This document shows positions 1-9,144 of a stretch of 64,000 nucleotides of DNA, in pieces. Each line of letters begins with the position of its first letter. The first letter of the stretch is position 1. Origin of the DNA: Betaproteobacteria bacterium (GTDB taxonomy: Bacteria; Pseudomonadota; Gammaproteobacteria; Burkholderiales; Burkholderiaceae_C); NCBI GenBank assembly GCA_016716535.1, contig JADJWD010000007.1, forward strand, positions 186,001 through 250,000, in the 5' to 3' direction. Below the pieces are notes generated by a model. That model was given only the letters and a program-made list of their open reading frames with translations. It made no database searches and was not told the origin of the DNA. The position numbers and the translations under genes are program-made.

Positions 1-531
1 GTCGAAGCAGTCGCCGGCGAACGCGCCGACATCGGCTTCTTCGCGATCGACCCGCTGCGCGGCGCCGACATCGCCTTCACCGCGCCGTACGTGCTGATCG
101 AAGGCTGCTACCTCGTGCGCGACGATTCGCCGCGGCGCGCCAACGACGACGTCGACCGGCCCGGCACGCGCGTCGTCGTCGGCCGGGGCAGCGCCTACGA
201 CCTCTTCCTGACGCGCACGCTGACGCAGGCGACGATCGTGCGCGCGCCCAGCTCGCCGGCGGTCGTCGACGTGTTCGCCGCCGAAGGCGCCGACGTCGCC
301 GCCGGCGTCAAGCAGCAGCTCGAGGCCGACAGCCGCCGCCTCGGCGGCCACCGGCTGCTGCCCGGGCGCTTCATGGTCATCCAGCAGGCGATGGGATTGC
401 CGAAGACACGCGGCGCGGCAGCGCACGCGTTCCTCGCCGCCTTCGTCGAGGAGATGAAGGCGGGCGGCTTCGTCGCCGACGCGCTGGCGCGGCACGGCGT
501 CGAAGGCGCGTCGGTGGCGCCGGCGGCGTGA
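1..531 (+). CDS. ABC transporter periplasmic substrate-binding protein, 3'-terminal part
   Basis: The reading frame is open from the first base, so the 5' part lies outside the window. The visible 176 residues begin VEAVAGERADIGFFAIDP and continue with an AFTAPYVLIEGCYLV stretch. This resembles the second half of family-3 (amino-acid type) solute-binding proteins, where a phrase like DIAFTAPY precedes the hinge strand. A helical C-terminus with FVEEMKAGGFVADALARHG fits the usual ending. It would bind a small polar solute in the periplasm for an ABC permease, but no permease gene is visible here and the substrate cannot be read. Confidence is good for the family and low for the ligand. Confidence 0.7.
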   Translation, partial: VEAVAGERADIGFFAIDPLRGADIAFTAPYVLIEGCYLVRDDSPRRANDDVDRPGTRVVVGRGSAYDLFLTRTLTQATIVRAPSSPAVVDVFAAEGADVAAGVKQQLEADSRRLGGHRLLPGRFMVIQQAMGLPKTRGAAAHAFLAAFVEEMKAGGFVADALARHGVEGASVAPAA

Positions 532-601
532 AGCGCGGCGCGGCGCGGCTCGACGCAACTCGCCCAGCGCGATCGATCACCGCATACGACGCACGCACCG
601 C

Positions 602-981
602 ATGTTCGCCTACATCGGCTCGCGCACGACGCGTGAACGCCACGCGCGCGGCCCGACACCTTCACCGGCGACAGCCGCGCCGCCGGCACCGCGCTCGACG
701 GCGCCGGCCGCACGCTCTACGCCAGCAACCGCGGCTGCGACTCGATCGAGGTGTTCACGGTGGACGCGGCGACCGGGCGCCTGGCGCACCGGCAAAGCCG
801 GCCGAGCGAAGGCCGCACGCCGCGTTTCTTCGCGCTGCACCCCGACGGCTCGGCGCTGTACGTGCTGAACGAGGACAGCGAGGCGATCGCCGTCATCGCC
901 GTCGCCGGCGACGGCACGCTTGGCCCGACGCTGGCGCAGCTCGCCTGCGGCAGCCCGGTGTGCGTGGTGTTCGGGGGCTGA
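602..981 (+). pseudogene. Lactonase-family (YbhE-type beta-propeller) gene, internally deleted and frameshifted
   Basis: The frame starting at 602 reads MFAYIGSRTTRERHARG, a typical N-terminus of seven-bladed lactonase / 6-phosphogluconolactonase-like proteins. From about 661 the homologous reading moves to the next frame, with TLYASNRGCDSIEVFTVD, ALHPDGSALYVLNEDSE and the family-type ending SPVCVVFGG before the stop at 981. About 18 N-terminal and 100 C-terminal residues survive of a protein normally near 350, so more than 200 central residues are missing and the two ends are out of frame. The junction lies around 650-662. It cannot make a complete propeller and is called a pseudogene. A sequencing indel alone would not explain the missing centre. 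Confidence 0.75.
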
Positions 982-1071
982 AGCCCGCGCCCGCCGCGTG
1001 CCACGGCGCGCCCCGCTGCGCGAGCGGCCGCGTTCAGCGCCCGGCACCCCAGGCGCCGAATTGCCGCCTCC

Positions 1072-4026
1072 TCACCCGCACTGCCCCACGTACCCGCAAG
1101 CGGTGCAGAAATCGCAGCCGTCCTTGTGGATCATCGTCGCGTTGCCGCATTCGGGGCAGGGGCGGCCGGGCTGCACCGGCGGCGCGGCGGGGCGGGTGCC
1201 GTTGGCGGCGCGCGGGGCTTCGAGCACGCCCATCTCGCGCAGAGGGAAGCCCTCTTCGTCGAGCACGCCCAGCATCGCGTAGCGGTGGATGACGAGCCGC
1301 GCGAGGTACGCCACCGTGCTCGGCCACTGGCGCTGGCGGCGCTGGCCGGGCGGGCGGCCGGGCTCGAAGGCGCGGAAGTCCCCGAGCGGCTCGGCGTAGT
1401 TCAAGAGCTTGCGCAGCTTCATGCCGATCCAGCTCGGGTCGACGACGCGCATGTCCAGGGACAAGAGGCGCACCAAGCCGTCGAGCGCGCGCGGGTAGCG
1501 GCCCGACAGCGCCATCGCGCACGGCCGCGTGACGAGCGTGCCATCGGGGCCGGGCACGGTCACTTCCTTCAGCATCAGCGTGAAGCTCTCGCGCGAGACC
1601 GGGTTGTCGATGTCCACCGCCCAGGCGAGCGTGCCGTCTTCACCGGTGTGCGGGTCGTCGCGGCTGAAGAGTGCGTCGAGCACCGGCGTCGGCGCGCCTT
1701 CGGGCGCGGGCAGCGTGCCGAGTTGCTCGCAGCGCCAGCGCACGAGCGCCGCCACCGCGGCCACGGTGCCGGGGAAGAGGCGCTTCTCGCCACGCGGCGG
1801 GAACGGCATCTCGAACGGATGCTCTTCGGCGACTGTGGCCAGCGCATCGAGCTTGAGCTGCAGCCACGCGAGGTCGTTGCTGCGCAGGTCCATCGACAGC
1901 GTCTTGGCCAGCGCCCCCAGGCCGCGCGGCTGCTCGGCGCCGTTGACCCAGATCTCGAACGGCCGCGGCCGCGAGCGGAGATGCGCACCCGGCGTGCCCG
2001 GCGTCACGCCCTCCTCGGCCGGCAGCTCGCCGACAAAGAGCGCGAAGTCGCCCTGCGGGTGTTCGACCATGCTGCACCAGGCCATGTTGCCGGCCTCGAG
2101 GTCGGGGCGGCCCGGCCAGCGCAGCGAGCTGAGCACCGGCTGCTGCGGCAGCGGCACCGCGAGGCGCCGGTTCATGTCGGTCAGCGTCAGCGGTTCGGGC
2201 TGCGTCGAGAGCACCGAGCCGAGCACGGCGTTCGGACGGTAGGTCGCGAGACCCTTGAGCCCCAGCTTCCACGCCTGGCGATACAGGCCGCGGAAGTCGT
2301 CGAACGGGTAGTCCGCTGGCACGTTGACCGTCTTGCTGATCGCCGTGTCGATGTACGGCGCCACCGCGCCGACCATCGCCGCGTGCTGCTCGGCCGACAG
2401 CTCCAGCGCGCTGACGAAGGCCGCCGGCAGCGGTGCGTCGGCGCCCCTCAGGTGCCGATGCAGGCGCCAGGCGTGGTCCTCGACGCTGATCTCCTTGAAC
2501 GTGCCGTCGGCCTGGCGCTTCTTGCGCACGTAGCTCCAGCTGAACGCCGGCTCGATGCCGTTGCTGGCGTTGTCGCAGAAGGCCAGGCTGATCGTGCCGG
2601 TGGGGGCGATCGACAACAGGTGCGAATTGCGCAGCCCGTGCGCGCGGATGCTCTCCTTCAGCGGCGCCGGCAGGCGCGAGGCGAAGTGGCCGCTGGCAAG
2701 GTAGAGGTCGGCGTTGAACAGCGGGAACGGCCCGCGCTCGCGCGCCAGCGCCACGCTGGCGGCGTAGGCGGCGTCGCGCATCACCTCGGAGATGCGGGCG
2801 GCCTGGCGGCGCGCCGCCTCGCTGCCGTAGTGCAGGTTCAGCATCACGAGCGCGTCGCCCAGGCCGGTGAAGCCCAGGCCCACGCGCCGCTTGGCCTCGG
2901 CCTCGGCCTTCTGCTGCGCCAGCGGCCACAGGCTCAACTCGAGCACGTTGTCCAGCGCGCGCACCGCGGTGGGCACGAGCGCCGCGAACGCCGCCTCGTC
3001 GAAGCTGGCGTCGGCCTCGAACGGCCGGCGCACGAAGCGCGTCAGGTCGATCGAGCCGAGGCAGCAGCAGCCGTAGGGCGGCAGCGGCTGCTCGCCGCAC
3101 GGATTGGTCGCGGTGATCGACTCGCAGTACCCGAGGTTGTTGTCGCGGTTGATCGCGTCGAGGAACAGCACGCCCGGCTCGGCATGGTCGTACGTGCTGC
3201 GCATGATCTGGTCCCACAGCGCGCGCGCGGCGACGCGGCGGTAGACCCACTGGCCGTCGTCGCGCCGGTAGGCGCCGTTGTCCTTGAACGCCGGGCCGGG
3301 TTCGGCGCGGTGCACGAGCTCGACCTCGGCGTCGTCGTCGATGGCCTGCATGAAGGCGTCGGTGACGCCGATGCTGAGGTTGAAGTTGCGCAGGTCGCCG
3401 GCGTCCTTGGCGTGGATGAACGCCTCGATGTCGGGGTGGTCGCAGCGCAGCACGCCCATCTGCGCGCCGCGGCGCGCGCCGGCCGATTCCACCGTCTCGC
3501 AGCTGCGGTCGAACACACGCAGGTAGCTCACCGGGCCGCTGGCGTTGCTCTGCGTGCTGCCCACCCAGGCGCCGGCCGGGCGGATGCGGCTGAAGTCGTA
3601 GCCGACGCCGCCGCCGCGGCGCATCGTCTCGGCCGCTTCAGCCAGCGCCGTGTAGATGCCGGGGAAGCCTTCCTCGGGCGTGGAGATGCTGTCGCCCACC
3701 GGCTGCACGAAGCAGTTGATCAACGTCGCCGCGAGCCCCGTGCCGGCGGCGCTTTGCACGCGGCCGGCGGGCACGAAGCCGGCGCGCTGCGCCTCCTCGA
3801 AGCGCGCGGCCCAGTGCGCGCGCTGCTCGGGCGCCTCGGCTTCGGCGAGCGCGCGCGCGACGCGGCGCATCACGTCATCGGCGCTTTGCTCGTCGCCCTT
3901 GGCGTACTTCTCCAGCAGGACTTCGGCGCTGATCGGCTGCGGCGGCGGCGCGGTCTTCGCGGCCTGCGCCGCGGCTTCGGCGCCCGGGGTCTGCGGATGG
4001 GTCGGCTTCGGGTCGAGAGTGGGCAT
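1072..4026 (-). CDS. nrdJ: Adenosylcobalamin-dependent (class II) ribonucleoside-diphosphate reductase
   Basis: Reduces ribonucleotides to deoxyribonucleotides using a cobalamin-generated thiyl radical, so it needs no oxygen and no small subunit. The 984-residue protein has the first redox cysteine in INCFVQP (about residue 105), a glycine-rich RRGGGVGYDFS segment, and the active-site NPCGEQ (308-312) followed by a CCC run. The C-terminus is a cysteine-rich ribbon of CxxC pairs (about 957-983) that can act as the reductant-accepting tail. A TSCPD-like region precedes it. ATG at 4026 has GGAG about nine bases upstream. The gene lies 74 bases downstream of an acylase gene on the same strand. 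No nrdAB or NrdR site is visible. Family call is secure. Confidence 0.93.
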   Translation of the reverse strand: MPTLDPKPTHPQTPGAEAAAQAAKTAPPPQPISAEVLLEKYAKGDEQSADDVMRRVARALAEAEAPEQRAHWAARFEEAQRAGFVPAGRVQSAAGTGLAATLINCFVQPVGDSISTPEEGFPGIYTALAEAAETMRRGGGVGYDFSRIRPAGAWVGSTQSNASGPVSYLRVFDRSCETVESAGARRGAQMGVLRCDHPDIEAFIHAKDAGDLRNFNLSIGVTDAFMQAIDDDAEVELVHRAEPGPAFKDNGAYRRDDGQWVYRRVAARALWDQIMRSTYDHAEPGVLFLDAINRDNNLGYCESITATNPCGEQPLPPYGCCCLGSIDLTRFVRRPFEADASFDEAAFAALVPTAVRALDNVLELSLWPLAQQKAEAEAKRRVGLGFTGLGDALVMLNLHYGSEAARRQAARISEVMRDAAYAASVALARERGPFPLFNADLYLASGHFASRLPAPLKESIRAHGLRNSHLLSIAPTGTISLAFCDNASNGIEPAFSWSYVRKKRQADGTFKEISVEDHAWRLHRHLRGADAPLPAAFVSALELSAEQHAAMVGAVAPYIDTAISKTVNVPADYPFDDFRGLYRQAWKLGLKGLATYRPNAVLGSVLSTQPEPLTLTDMNRRLAVPLPQQPVLSSLRWPGRPDLEAGNMAWCSMVEHPQGDFALFVGELPAEEGVTPGTPGAHLRSRPRPFEIWVNGAEQPRGLGALAKTLSMDLRSNDLAWLQLKLDALATVAEEHPFEMPFPPRGEKRLFPGTVAAVAALVRWRCEQLGTLPAPEGAPTPVLDALFSRDDPHTGEDGTLAWAVDIDNPVSRESFTLMLKEVTVPGPDGTLVTRPCAMALSGRYPRALDGLVRLLSLDMRVVDPSWIGMKLRKLLNYAEPLGDFRAFEPGRPPGQRRQRQWPSTVAYLARLVIHRYAMLGVLDEEGFPLREMGVLEAPRAANGTRPAAPPVQPGRPCPECGNATMIHKDGCDFCTACGYVGQCG

Positions 4027-4100
4027 CGATGCGGCTCCAGGAGGCGGGCGAACAAGACATCATGGCAAGCCCCGGCCGGGGCGCCTTAAAGCAGGTCAAA

Positions 4101-6500
4101 TCACCTCACGGCCAACCTCAGCACCGGCCCGACACGCTCGCGCGCCACGTCTTCGGCATGGAACGGCAGGCGCGGCCAGACCTTGCGCGAATACAGGCGC
4201 AGCTGATCCGTGGCATGCGGCGAGGCGGCATGGCTGCTCTGCCCGTAGGTGAGCAGCGCCTCGGCCACCGGGCCCCGCGCGTCGAATGTCACCGTCTGCA
4301 CGTAGCTCGTGCCGTAGTCGATGCGGATGCCCTTCGGGCCGATGCCCGGGCTGCCGCTGTCGCCGAGGTAGTTGAGCACGCCTTCGAAGCTCTGGCCGCC
4401 GTGCAGCGCGATCGCTTCGTCGGTGATGGCCGGGCGCTGCACGTCGGCCAGCGGCGCGTCGAGCGCGAAGCCGGCGCCGCGCACCTTCTGCACCGCTGCG
4501 CCGAGCGCCTCCCACACCTTGGCCGAGACGTCGGCATCGGCGAGGTTCAGGCCGCTGGGCGTGGCGCCCGGCCGCGCCGCGTCGTGCGGCACGCGCCACA
4601 GGCGCGGCACCGCCTGAGTCGTGCGCCAGAACTCGCGGAAGAGATGCGCGCCGCGCGAGGCCGAATCGCTCTTGCGGTCCCAGCCGGCGAGCGCGGCGCA
4701 GCCGGCGCGCACCTCCTCGCCGCCGGGCGCCGCGGCACAGGCGGCCAGGAGGTCGGGCAGCACGCGCTCGGCGGCATGGTTGCGGTTGCCGAAGAGCTGG
4801 CGCTGGATGCCCGCCAGCGTCACCGGCCCGGCGGCGACGAGCTCGGGGATCTCGGTGAGCCCGGCGCGCGTGCGCAGCTGCCGGATCACCGCGTCGCCGA
4901 CGAGCGGCGAGATCGTGCCGAAACGCTGCGCGGGATGCGTGTGCACGAAGCTGTCGTTGCTGTTGTGCACCCAGTCGCTGCGCACCGCCACCGGCAGCCG
5001 CTCGATCGGCGTCAGCCCGGGCACGGCCGAGGCGGCGTCGCGCCGCCACTGGCAATCGCTCTTGCTGCCGTCGAGCACGACGAGGCCGGCGCCGGCGAGC
5101 AGGCGGCGCGCGCCTTCGCCGGGCGCGCAGCGCTGCAGCAGCGCCGCATCGACATCGGGCACGACGCTCGCGTCGGCGTAGAAGGCGTTGCCGTGGCGGT
5201 CGGTGGCGATCGTGTTGACCCACGGCGTGCCGAGGTTGGCCAGCGCTCGCTGCACTTCGTGCACGCTGCCGGCACGCGCGAAGCCGAGCCACGTGGCCGT
5301 GCTGCGCACGTTGCCGGCGTTGGCGTCTTGCAGCGCATAGGCGCGCTCGGCCGTCCAGGCCAGGCCCGCGCGCGGCATCGAGACGACCGGGCCGAAGCGC
5401 GTGTGCCACACGGTCTGCGTCTTGCGCTCGCCGCCGCCGGCGTCGATGGTGATGCGGCGCGCCTGCATCTTCTCGGGCTGGCCGTCGACGAGGTAGGTCG
5501 TCACGTCGCCCGGCACCAGCGCCAGCTCGTGCAACGTGAAGCGCCGGCCGGTGGAGACCGTGTGGCTCCACGCGATGTCCTTGTTGAAGCCGATCACCAC
5601 GATCGGCGTGGTGCCGATGGCCACGCCCATCACGTCGATCCGACCGGGCACCGTCAGGTGCACCTGCCAGAAGCGGTTGACGCCGACCCACGGGAAGTGC
5701 GGGTTGCCGAGCAGCGCGCCGGCGCCGCCGGTCGCCTCGCGGCCGAAGGCCCAGGCGTTCGAGCCGAGCGGCGGTTCGGCGAGGCCGGCCTCGCGCATCG
5801 CCTCAGCCGCTGCGGCAACGTCGATGGACTCCGTCGCCAGCGACGACGTGTTCGCCGCCGGCTTCGGCGGCGCCGCGGCGAGCATCGCATCGGCCAGCGC
5901 GCCGATGCCCGCCTGCACCGCCTGCAGCTCGCCGATGCGGCGGTACTCGGCCTCGGTCATCGGCTTCACCCAGGCGGCGCCGCGGCACTCGGCGGGCAGC
6001 TTGCCGGCGTGGTCGGCGAGGTAGCGGTTGTAGCCGGCGACGTAGCCGCGCGAGAGCGATCGCACATCGTCGCTTTGCGCCGCGGCGGCGCGCGCCAGCG
6101 CCGCGTCGTCCATGTGCGCGGCGATGAAGAGGTCGATGATCTCGTTGGGCAGCCGGCGCAGCCCGAGCAGCCCGCTGCCGGCGGCGCCGAACGTGCGCGC
6201 GCGCTCGCCGCGCACGGTGACGAGGTGCTGCGCGGTCAGGCAGACGTTGTCCTCGGCGTACGCGTAGGCCATGCCGTAGGCGAGCGCCTCGAAATCCGGC
6301 GCGCTGACGTGCGCGACGCCACTGGCGGTGCGCTGGATCGTCGCGGCGCGTTCGCCAGCGGCGGCAGGCGTTGCGCCCGGCGCAGCGCCCGGTGCCGCGG
6401 CCGGCCCGGCTGGTGGCCCACCGGCGCAGGCGGCCAACAGCAGCGCGGCCGCAGCCGCCAGCGCAAGTGCCGCGCGCGGCGCGGCCCCTCGTCTCGTCAT
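4101..6500 (-). CDS. Penicillin acylase family protein (Ntn-hydrolase amidase), predicted lipoprotein
   Basis: A 799-residue amidase precursor of the family that includes penicillin G acylase and acyl-homoserine-lactone acylases. The N-terminus is a signal peptide ending in a lipobox-like LLAAC (Cys25), so the protein is probably tethered outside the inner membrane. The autocatalytic nucleophile is the Ser in PLGSNAWAFG (Ser247), preceded by an alpha chain of about 220 residues. It is followed by LLGNPHFPW and HTVSTGRRFTLHEL, typical of the beta chain. The substrate cannot be deduced: AHL, cyclic lipopeptide or beta-lactam amides are all possible. It is the first gene of a short stretch leading into nrdJ, with no obvious functional link. 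Confidence 0.85.
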   Translation of the reverse strand: MTRRGAAPRAALALAAAAALLLAACAGGPPAGPAAAPGAAPGATPAAAGERAATIQRTASGVAHVSAPDFEALAYGMAYAYAEDNVCLTAQHLVTVRGERARTFGAAGSGLLGLRRLPNEIIDLFIAAHMDDAALARAAAAQSDDVRSLSRGYVAGYNRYLADHAGKLPAECRGAAWVKPMTEAEYRRIGELQAVQAGIGALADAMLAAAPPKPAANTSSLATESIDVAAAAEAMREAGLAEPPLGSNAWAFGREATGGAGALLGNPHFPWVGVNRFWQVHLTVPGRIDVMGVAIGTTPIVVIGFNKDIAWSHTVSTGRRFTLHELALVPGDVTTYLVDGQPEKMQARRITIDAGGGERKTQTVWHTRFGPVVSMPRAGLAWTAERAYALQDANAGNVRSTATWLGFARAGSVHEVQRALANLGTPWVNTIATDRHGNAFYADASVVPDVDAALLQRCAPGEGARRLLAGAGLVVLDGSKSDCQWRRDAASAVPGLTPIERLPVAVRSDWVHNSNDSFVHTHPAQRFGTISPLVGDAVIRQLRTRAGLTEIPELVAAGPVTLAGIQRQLFGNRNHAAERVLPDLLAACAAAPGGEEVRAGCAALAGWDRKSDSASRGAHLFREFWRTTQAVPRLWRVPHDAARPGATPSGLNLADADVSAKVWEALGAAVQKVRGAGFALDAPLADVQRPAITDEAIALHGGQSFEGVLNYLGDSGSPGIGPKGIRIDYGTSYVQTVTFDARGPVAEALLTYGQSSHAASPHATDQLRLYSRKVWPRLPFHAEDVARERVGPVLRLAVR

Positions 6501-6546
6501 CGTCGTCTCCGTTGTTCGTTGCTTCTTCGGGCCGAGCAGTGGCCCG

Positions 6547-7149
6547 TCACGCCGCGGGCTTCGCCGCCTTGTCCTTCGGCACGCGCCCCATCAGATAAAA
6601 CTCGTCGTTAGGCCGCATGCCGGTGGTGTTGGCCAGCCGGTTGCTCATGCCGAAGAAGGCGGTGATCGAGGCGATGTCCCACGCGTCCTCGTCGCTGAAG
6701 CCGTGCTCGCGCAAAGCCGCGAAGTCGGCGTCGCCGACCTCGTGGCTGGCCAGGCACACCTTCATCGCGAAGGCCAGCATCGCGCGCTGGCGCGGGGTGA
6801 TGTCGGCCTTGCGCCAGTTGACGGCCACCTGGTCGGCGACGAGCGGCTTCTTCTCGTAGACGCGCAGGATCGCGCCGTGCGCGACGACGCAATAGAGGCA
6901 CTGGTTCGCCGCCGACGTGGCGACGACGATCATCTCGCGGTCGCCCTTCGTGAGGCCGCCGCCATCTTTCAGCATCAGCGCGTCGTGGTAGGCGACGAAG
7001 GCGCGCCACTCGGCCGGCCGGTGCGCCAGCGCGAGGAAGACGTTGGGCACGAAGCCGGCCTTGGCCTGCACCTCGAGGATGCGCGCGCGGATGTCGGCGG
7101 GCACGTCGTCGAGCGTCGGCACGGGATAACGGGAGATCGGCGTGGACAT
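6547..7149 (-). CDS. Peroxidase-related / AhpD-like carboxymuconolactone decarboxylase domain protein
   Basis: Two hundred residues with the AhpD-core thiol motif CLYCVVAHGA (CxxC followed five residues later by His), the redox centre of alkylhydroperoxidase D-type proteins. The second half contains ALREHGFSDEDAWDIASITAFF, conserved in the uncharacterized peroxidase-related subfamily of about 190 residues. It is probably a cytoplasmic thiol-dependent peroxidase or a related redox enzyme, physiological substrate unknown. ATG at 7149 is preceded by an AAGGAGGG Shine-Dalgarno sequence. It lies between msbA and the acylase gene on the same strand, with gaps of 33 and 46 bases. Confidence 0.85.
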   Translation of the reverse strand: MSTPISRYPVPTLDDVPADIRARILEVQAKAGFVPNVFLALAHRPAEWRAFVAYHDALMLKDGGGLTKGDREMIVVATSAANQCLYCVVAHGAILRVYEKKPLVADQVAVNWRKADITPRQRAMLAFAMKVCLASHEVGDADFAALREHGFSDEDAWDIASITAFFGMSNRLANTTGMRPNDEFYLMGRVPKDKAAKPAA

Positions 7150-7182
7150 GGGGCCCTCCTTGGGTCGGCTTCGGGGTGTGGA

Positions 7183-8973
7183 TCAGGTCTTGAACTGCAT
7201 CGCATGCAGCCGCGCGTAGAGACCGCCGGCGGCGAGCAGCGCCGCGTGCGTGCCCTGCTCGGCGAGGCGCCCGCCCTCGAGCGCGACGACGCGGTCGGCG
7301 TGTTCGATCGTCGACAGCCGATGCGCGATGACGAGTGTCGTGCGCCCCTGCATCAGCCGCTCGAGCGCGGCCTGCACGGCGCGCTCGGACTCGCTGTCCA
7401 GCGCGGAGGTCGCCTCGTCGAGGATCAGCACCGGCGCGTCCTTGTAGATCGCGCGCGCGATCGCGAGGCGTTGCCGCTGGCCGCCCGAAAGCTCGCTGCC
7501 GTTGTGGCCGATGACGCTATCGAGCCCCTGCGGCAGCGCATCGACGAAGTCCAGCAGCGCCGCCGCGGCGAGCGCGGCGCGGATGCGCGCGCGCGGCGCG
7601 GCTGCATCATCTTTGCGGCCTTCGCCGCCTTCACCCGCTTCAGCGCCAAGCGACACGTTGGCCGCGATCGTGTCGTTGAACAGCACGACATCCTGGCTGA
7701 CGAAGGCGAACTGGCGGCGCAGCGTCGCGATGTCCCACTCGCGCAGCTCCACACCGTCGAGCCGGATTCGGCCGGCGGTCGGCTCGAGGAAGCGTGGCAG
7801 CAGGTTCACGAGCGTCGTCTTGCCGGCGCCCGAGGGGCCGACCAGCGCCACCGTCTCGCCGGGCTGCACGTGCAGTGTCACGCCGGCGAGCGCCGGCGCG
7901 GCGTCGTCGTTGTAGCGCAGCGCCACGTCGTCGAAGGTGATCTCGCCGCGCGCGCGAGTCGGCTCAGCGGACGCCGTACCCGCAACGGGCCGATGACTGC
8001 CACCCACCTCGGCCGGCGCCCTCTCGGCAAGGTCCATGCCGCGCTCGACCGCGGCCAGCCCGCGCGTGATCGGCGCCATCACGTCGGCCAGGTGCTTCAG
8101 CGGCGCCACCAGCATCAGCATCGCGCTGATGAACGCGACGAAGCCGCCGACCGTGGCGCCGCCGGTGCCGCTTTGCCACAGCGCCAGCGCGATCACGGCC
8201 GACAGCGCAACGGCGGCCAGCATCTGCGTCACCGGCGTCATCGTCGCGCCGGCCACCACCACCTTCAGCATCAGCCGGCGCAGCGCCTCGGCGCGCTGCG
8301 TGAAGCGCTTGGCCTGCGCCGCCTCGGCGCCTTGCAGCCGCACGATGCGCCAGGCGAGCACGTTCTCCTCGACGACGTAGGCCAGCTCATCGGTGGCCTG
8401 CTGGCTTTGCACCGTCAGCCGGTGCAGCCGCGCGCCGAGCTTGCGCATCACCACCGCGACGGCCGGGAACAGCACGCCGACGAAGAGCGTCAACTGCCAG
8501 TTCAGCCACAGCAGGTACGCCAGCAGTGCCACCAGCGTCAGCGAGTCGCGCACCAGCGTCAACAGCGCGTTGGTGAGGATCTGCACGCCGGCCTGCACCT
8601 CGTAGACGAGGCTGTTGGTCAGGCCGCTGGCCGTCTGTTCGGCGAATAGCGCCGGCTGCGCGCGCACGAGCCGCGCGAACATCGCCTGGCGCAGCTGCAG
8701 CACGGCGCGCTGCGCCGCCCACGCGAGGCCGTACTGCGCCAGGAAGCCGGCGACGCTGCGCAGCGCAAACAGCGCGATGATTGCCGCCGGCACCATCCAC
8801 AGCGCGATCTGCTTGCCGGTGAAGCCGTCGTCGAGCAGCCGCTTCATCAGCTCGGCCAGCATCGGCTCGGTCAACGCCATCAGCGTCGCGCCGAAGATCG
8901 TGGCCACCAGGCCGGTGCGGCTGGTGCGGAAGTAAGGCGCAAGGCGCTTGAAGCGCTCGAGGAGGCTGGGCAT
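7183..8973 (-). CDS. msbA: Lipid A export ABC transporter, fused permease/ATPase
   Basis: Flips core-lipid A across the inner membrane, powered by ATP; works as a homodimer. The 596-residue protein has an N-terminal six-helix transmembrane domain (residues about 20-310) and a nucleotide-binding domain with Walker A GPSGAGKTT, signature LSGGQRQR, Walker B VLILDEATSALD and the H-loop IAHRLSTIEHAD. The open frame extends upstream to 9123, but that extra N-terminus is Arg/Pro/Ala-rich and unlike MsbA. The start MPSLLERFKRLAPYF at 8973 fits the family. A five-residue-type acidic/glycine linker (EAGEGGEGRKDD) sits inside the ATPase domain. It is transcribed divergently from tolB. Confidence 0.9.
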   Translation of the reverse strand: MPSLLERFKRLAPYFRTSRTGLVATIFGATLMALTEPMLAELMKRLLDDGFTGKQIALWMVPAAIIALFALRSVAGFLAQYGLAWAAQRAVLQLRQAMFARLVRAQPALFAEQTASGLTNSLVYEVQAGVQILTNALLTLVRDSLTLVALLAYLLWLNWQLTLFVGVLFPAVAVVMRKLGARLHRLTVQSQQATDELAYVVEENVLAWRIVRLQGAEAAQAKRFTQRAEALRRLMLKVVVAGATMTPVTQMLAAVALSAVIALALWQSGTGGATVGGFVAFISAMLMLVAPLKHLADVMAPITRGLAAVERGMDLAERAPAEVGGSHRPVAGTASAEPTRARGEITFDDVALRYNDDAAPALAGVTLHVQPGETVALVGPSGAGKTTLVNLLPRFLEPTAGRIRLDGVELREWDIATLRRQFAFVSQDVVLFNDTIAANVSLGAEAGEGGEGRKDDAAAPRARIRAALAAAALLDFVDALPQGLDSVIGHNGSELSGGQRQRLAIARAIYKDAPVLILDEATSALDSESERAVQAALERLMQGRTTLVIAHRLSTIEHADRVVALEGGRLAEQGTHAALLAAGGLYARLHAMQFKT

Positions 8974-9144
8974 CGGGGCGGCCGCCGGGGCGGGCGAGGC
9001 GGCGGGGATTATCGACGCGCGCCTGCATTTGGCCTTAACAAACCGACACGGCTTCGTCCTACGAGCCACGCCGTGGTCGCTGCCTACAATCGGCCGCCTC
9101 GCGCTCGAGACCCCACTCGACATTCACTCGACGATCATTCGACG
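8974..9144. promoter_or_regulatory. Divergent msbA/tolB intergenic region with candidate -10 boxes
   Basis: The two divergent genes share this 171-base stretch. On the minus strand GATAAT (9013 down to 9008) would give a leader of roughly 30 bases for msbA, with only a weak -35 (TTAAGG) 17 bases upstream. On the plus strand TACAAT (9085-9090) would give a leader of about 50 bases for tolB, with no convincing -35. These are plausible sigma-70 elements by position only. Confidence 0.3.

Noticed and set aside
1126..4089. 987-codon open frame on the plus strand opposite nrdJ
   Set aside because: Composition is Arg/His/Ala/Val-rich with no domain phrases; it is the antisense shadow of a high-GC gene whose true frame has complete ribonucleotide reductase motifs.
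4027..4100. Cobalamin riboswitch before nrdJ
   Set aside because: Only 74 bases separate nrdJ from the previous gene, too short for a cobalamin riboswitch, and no B12-box-like sequence is seen.
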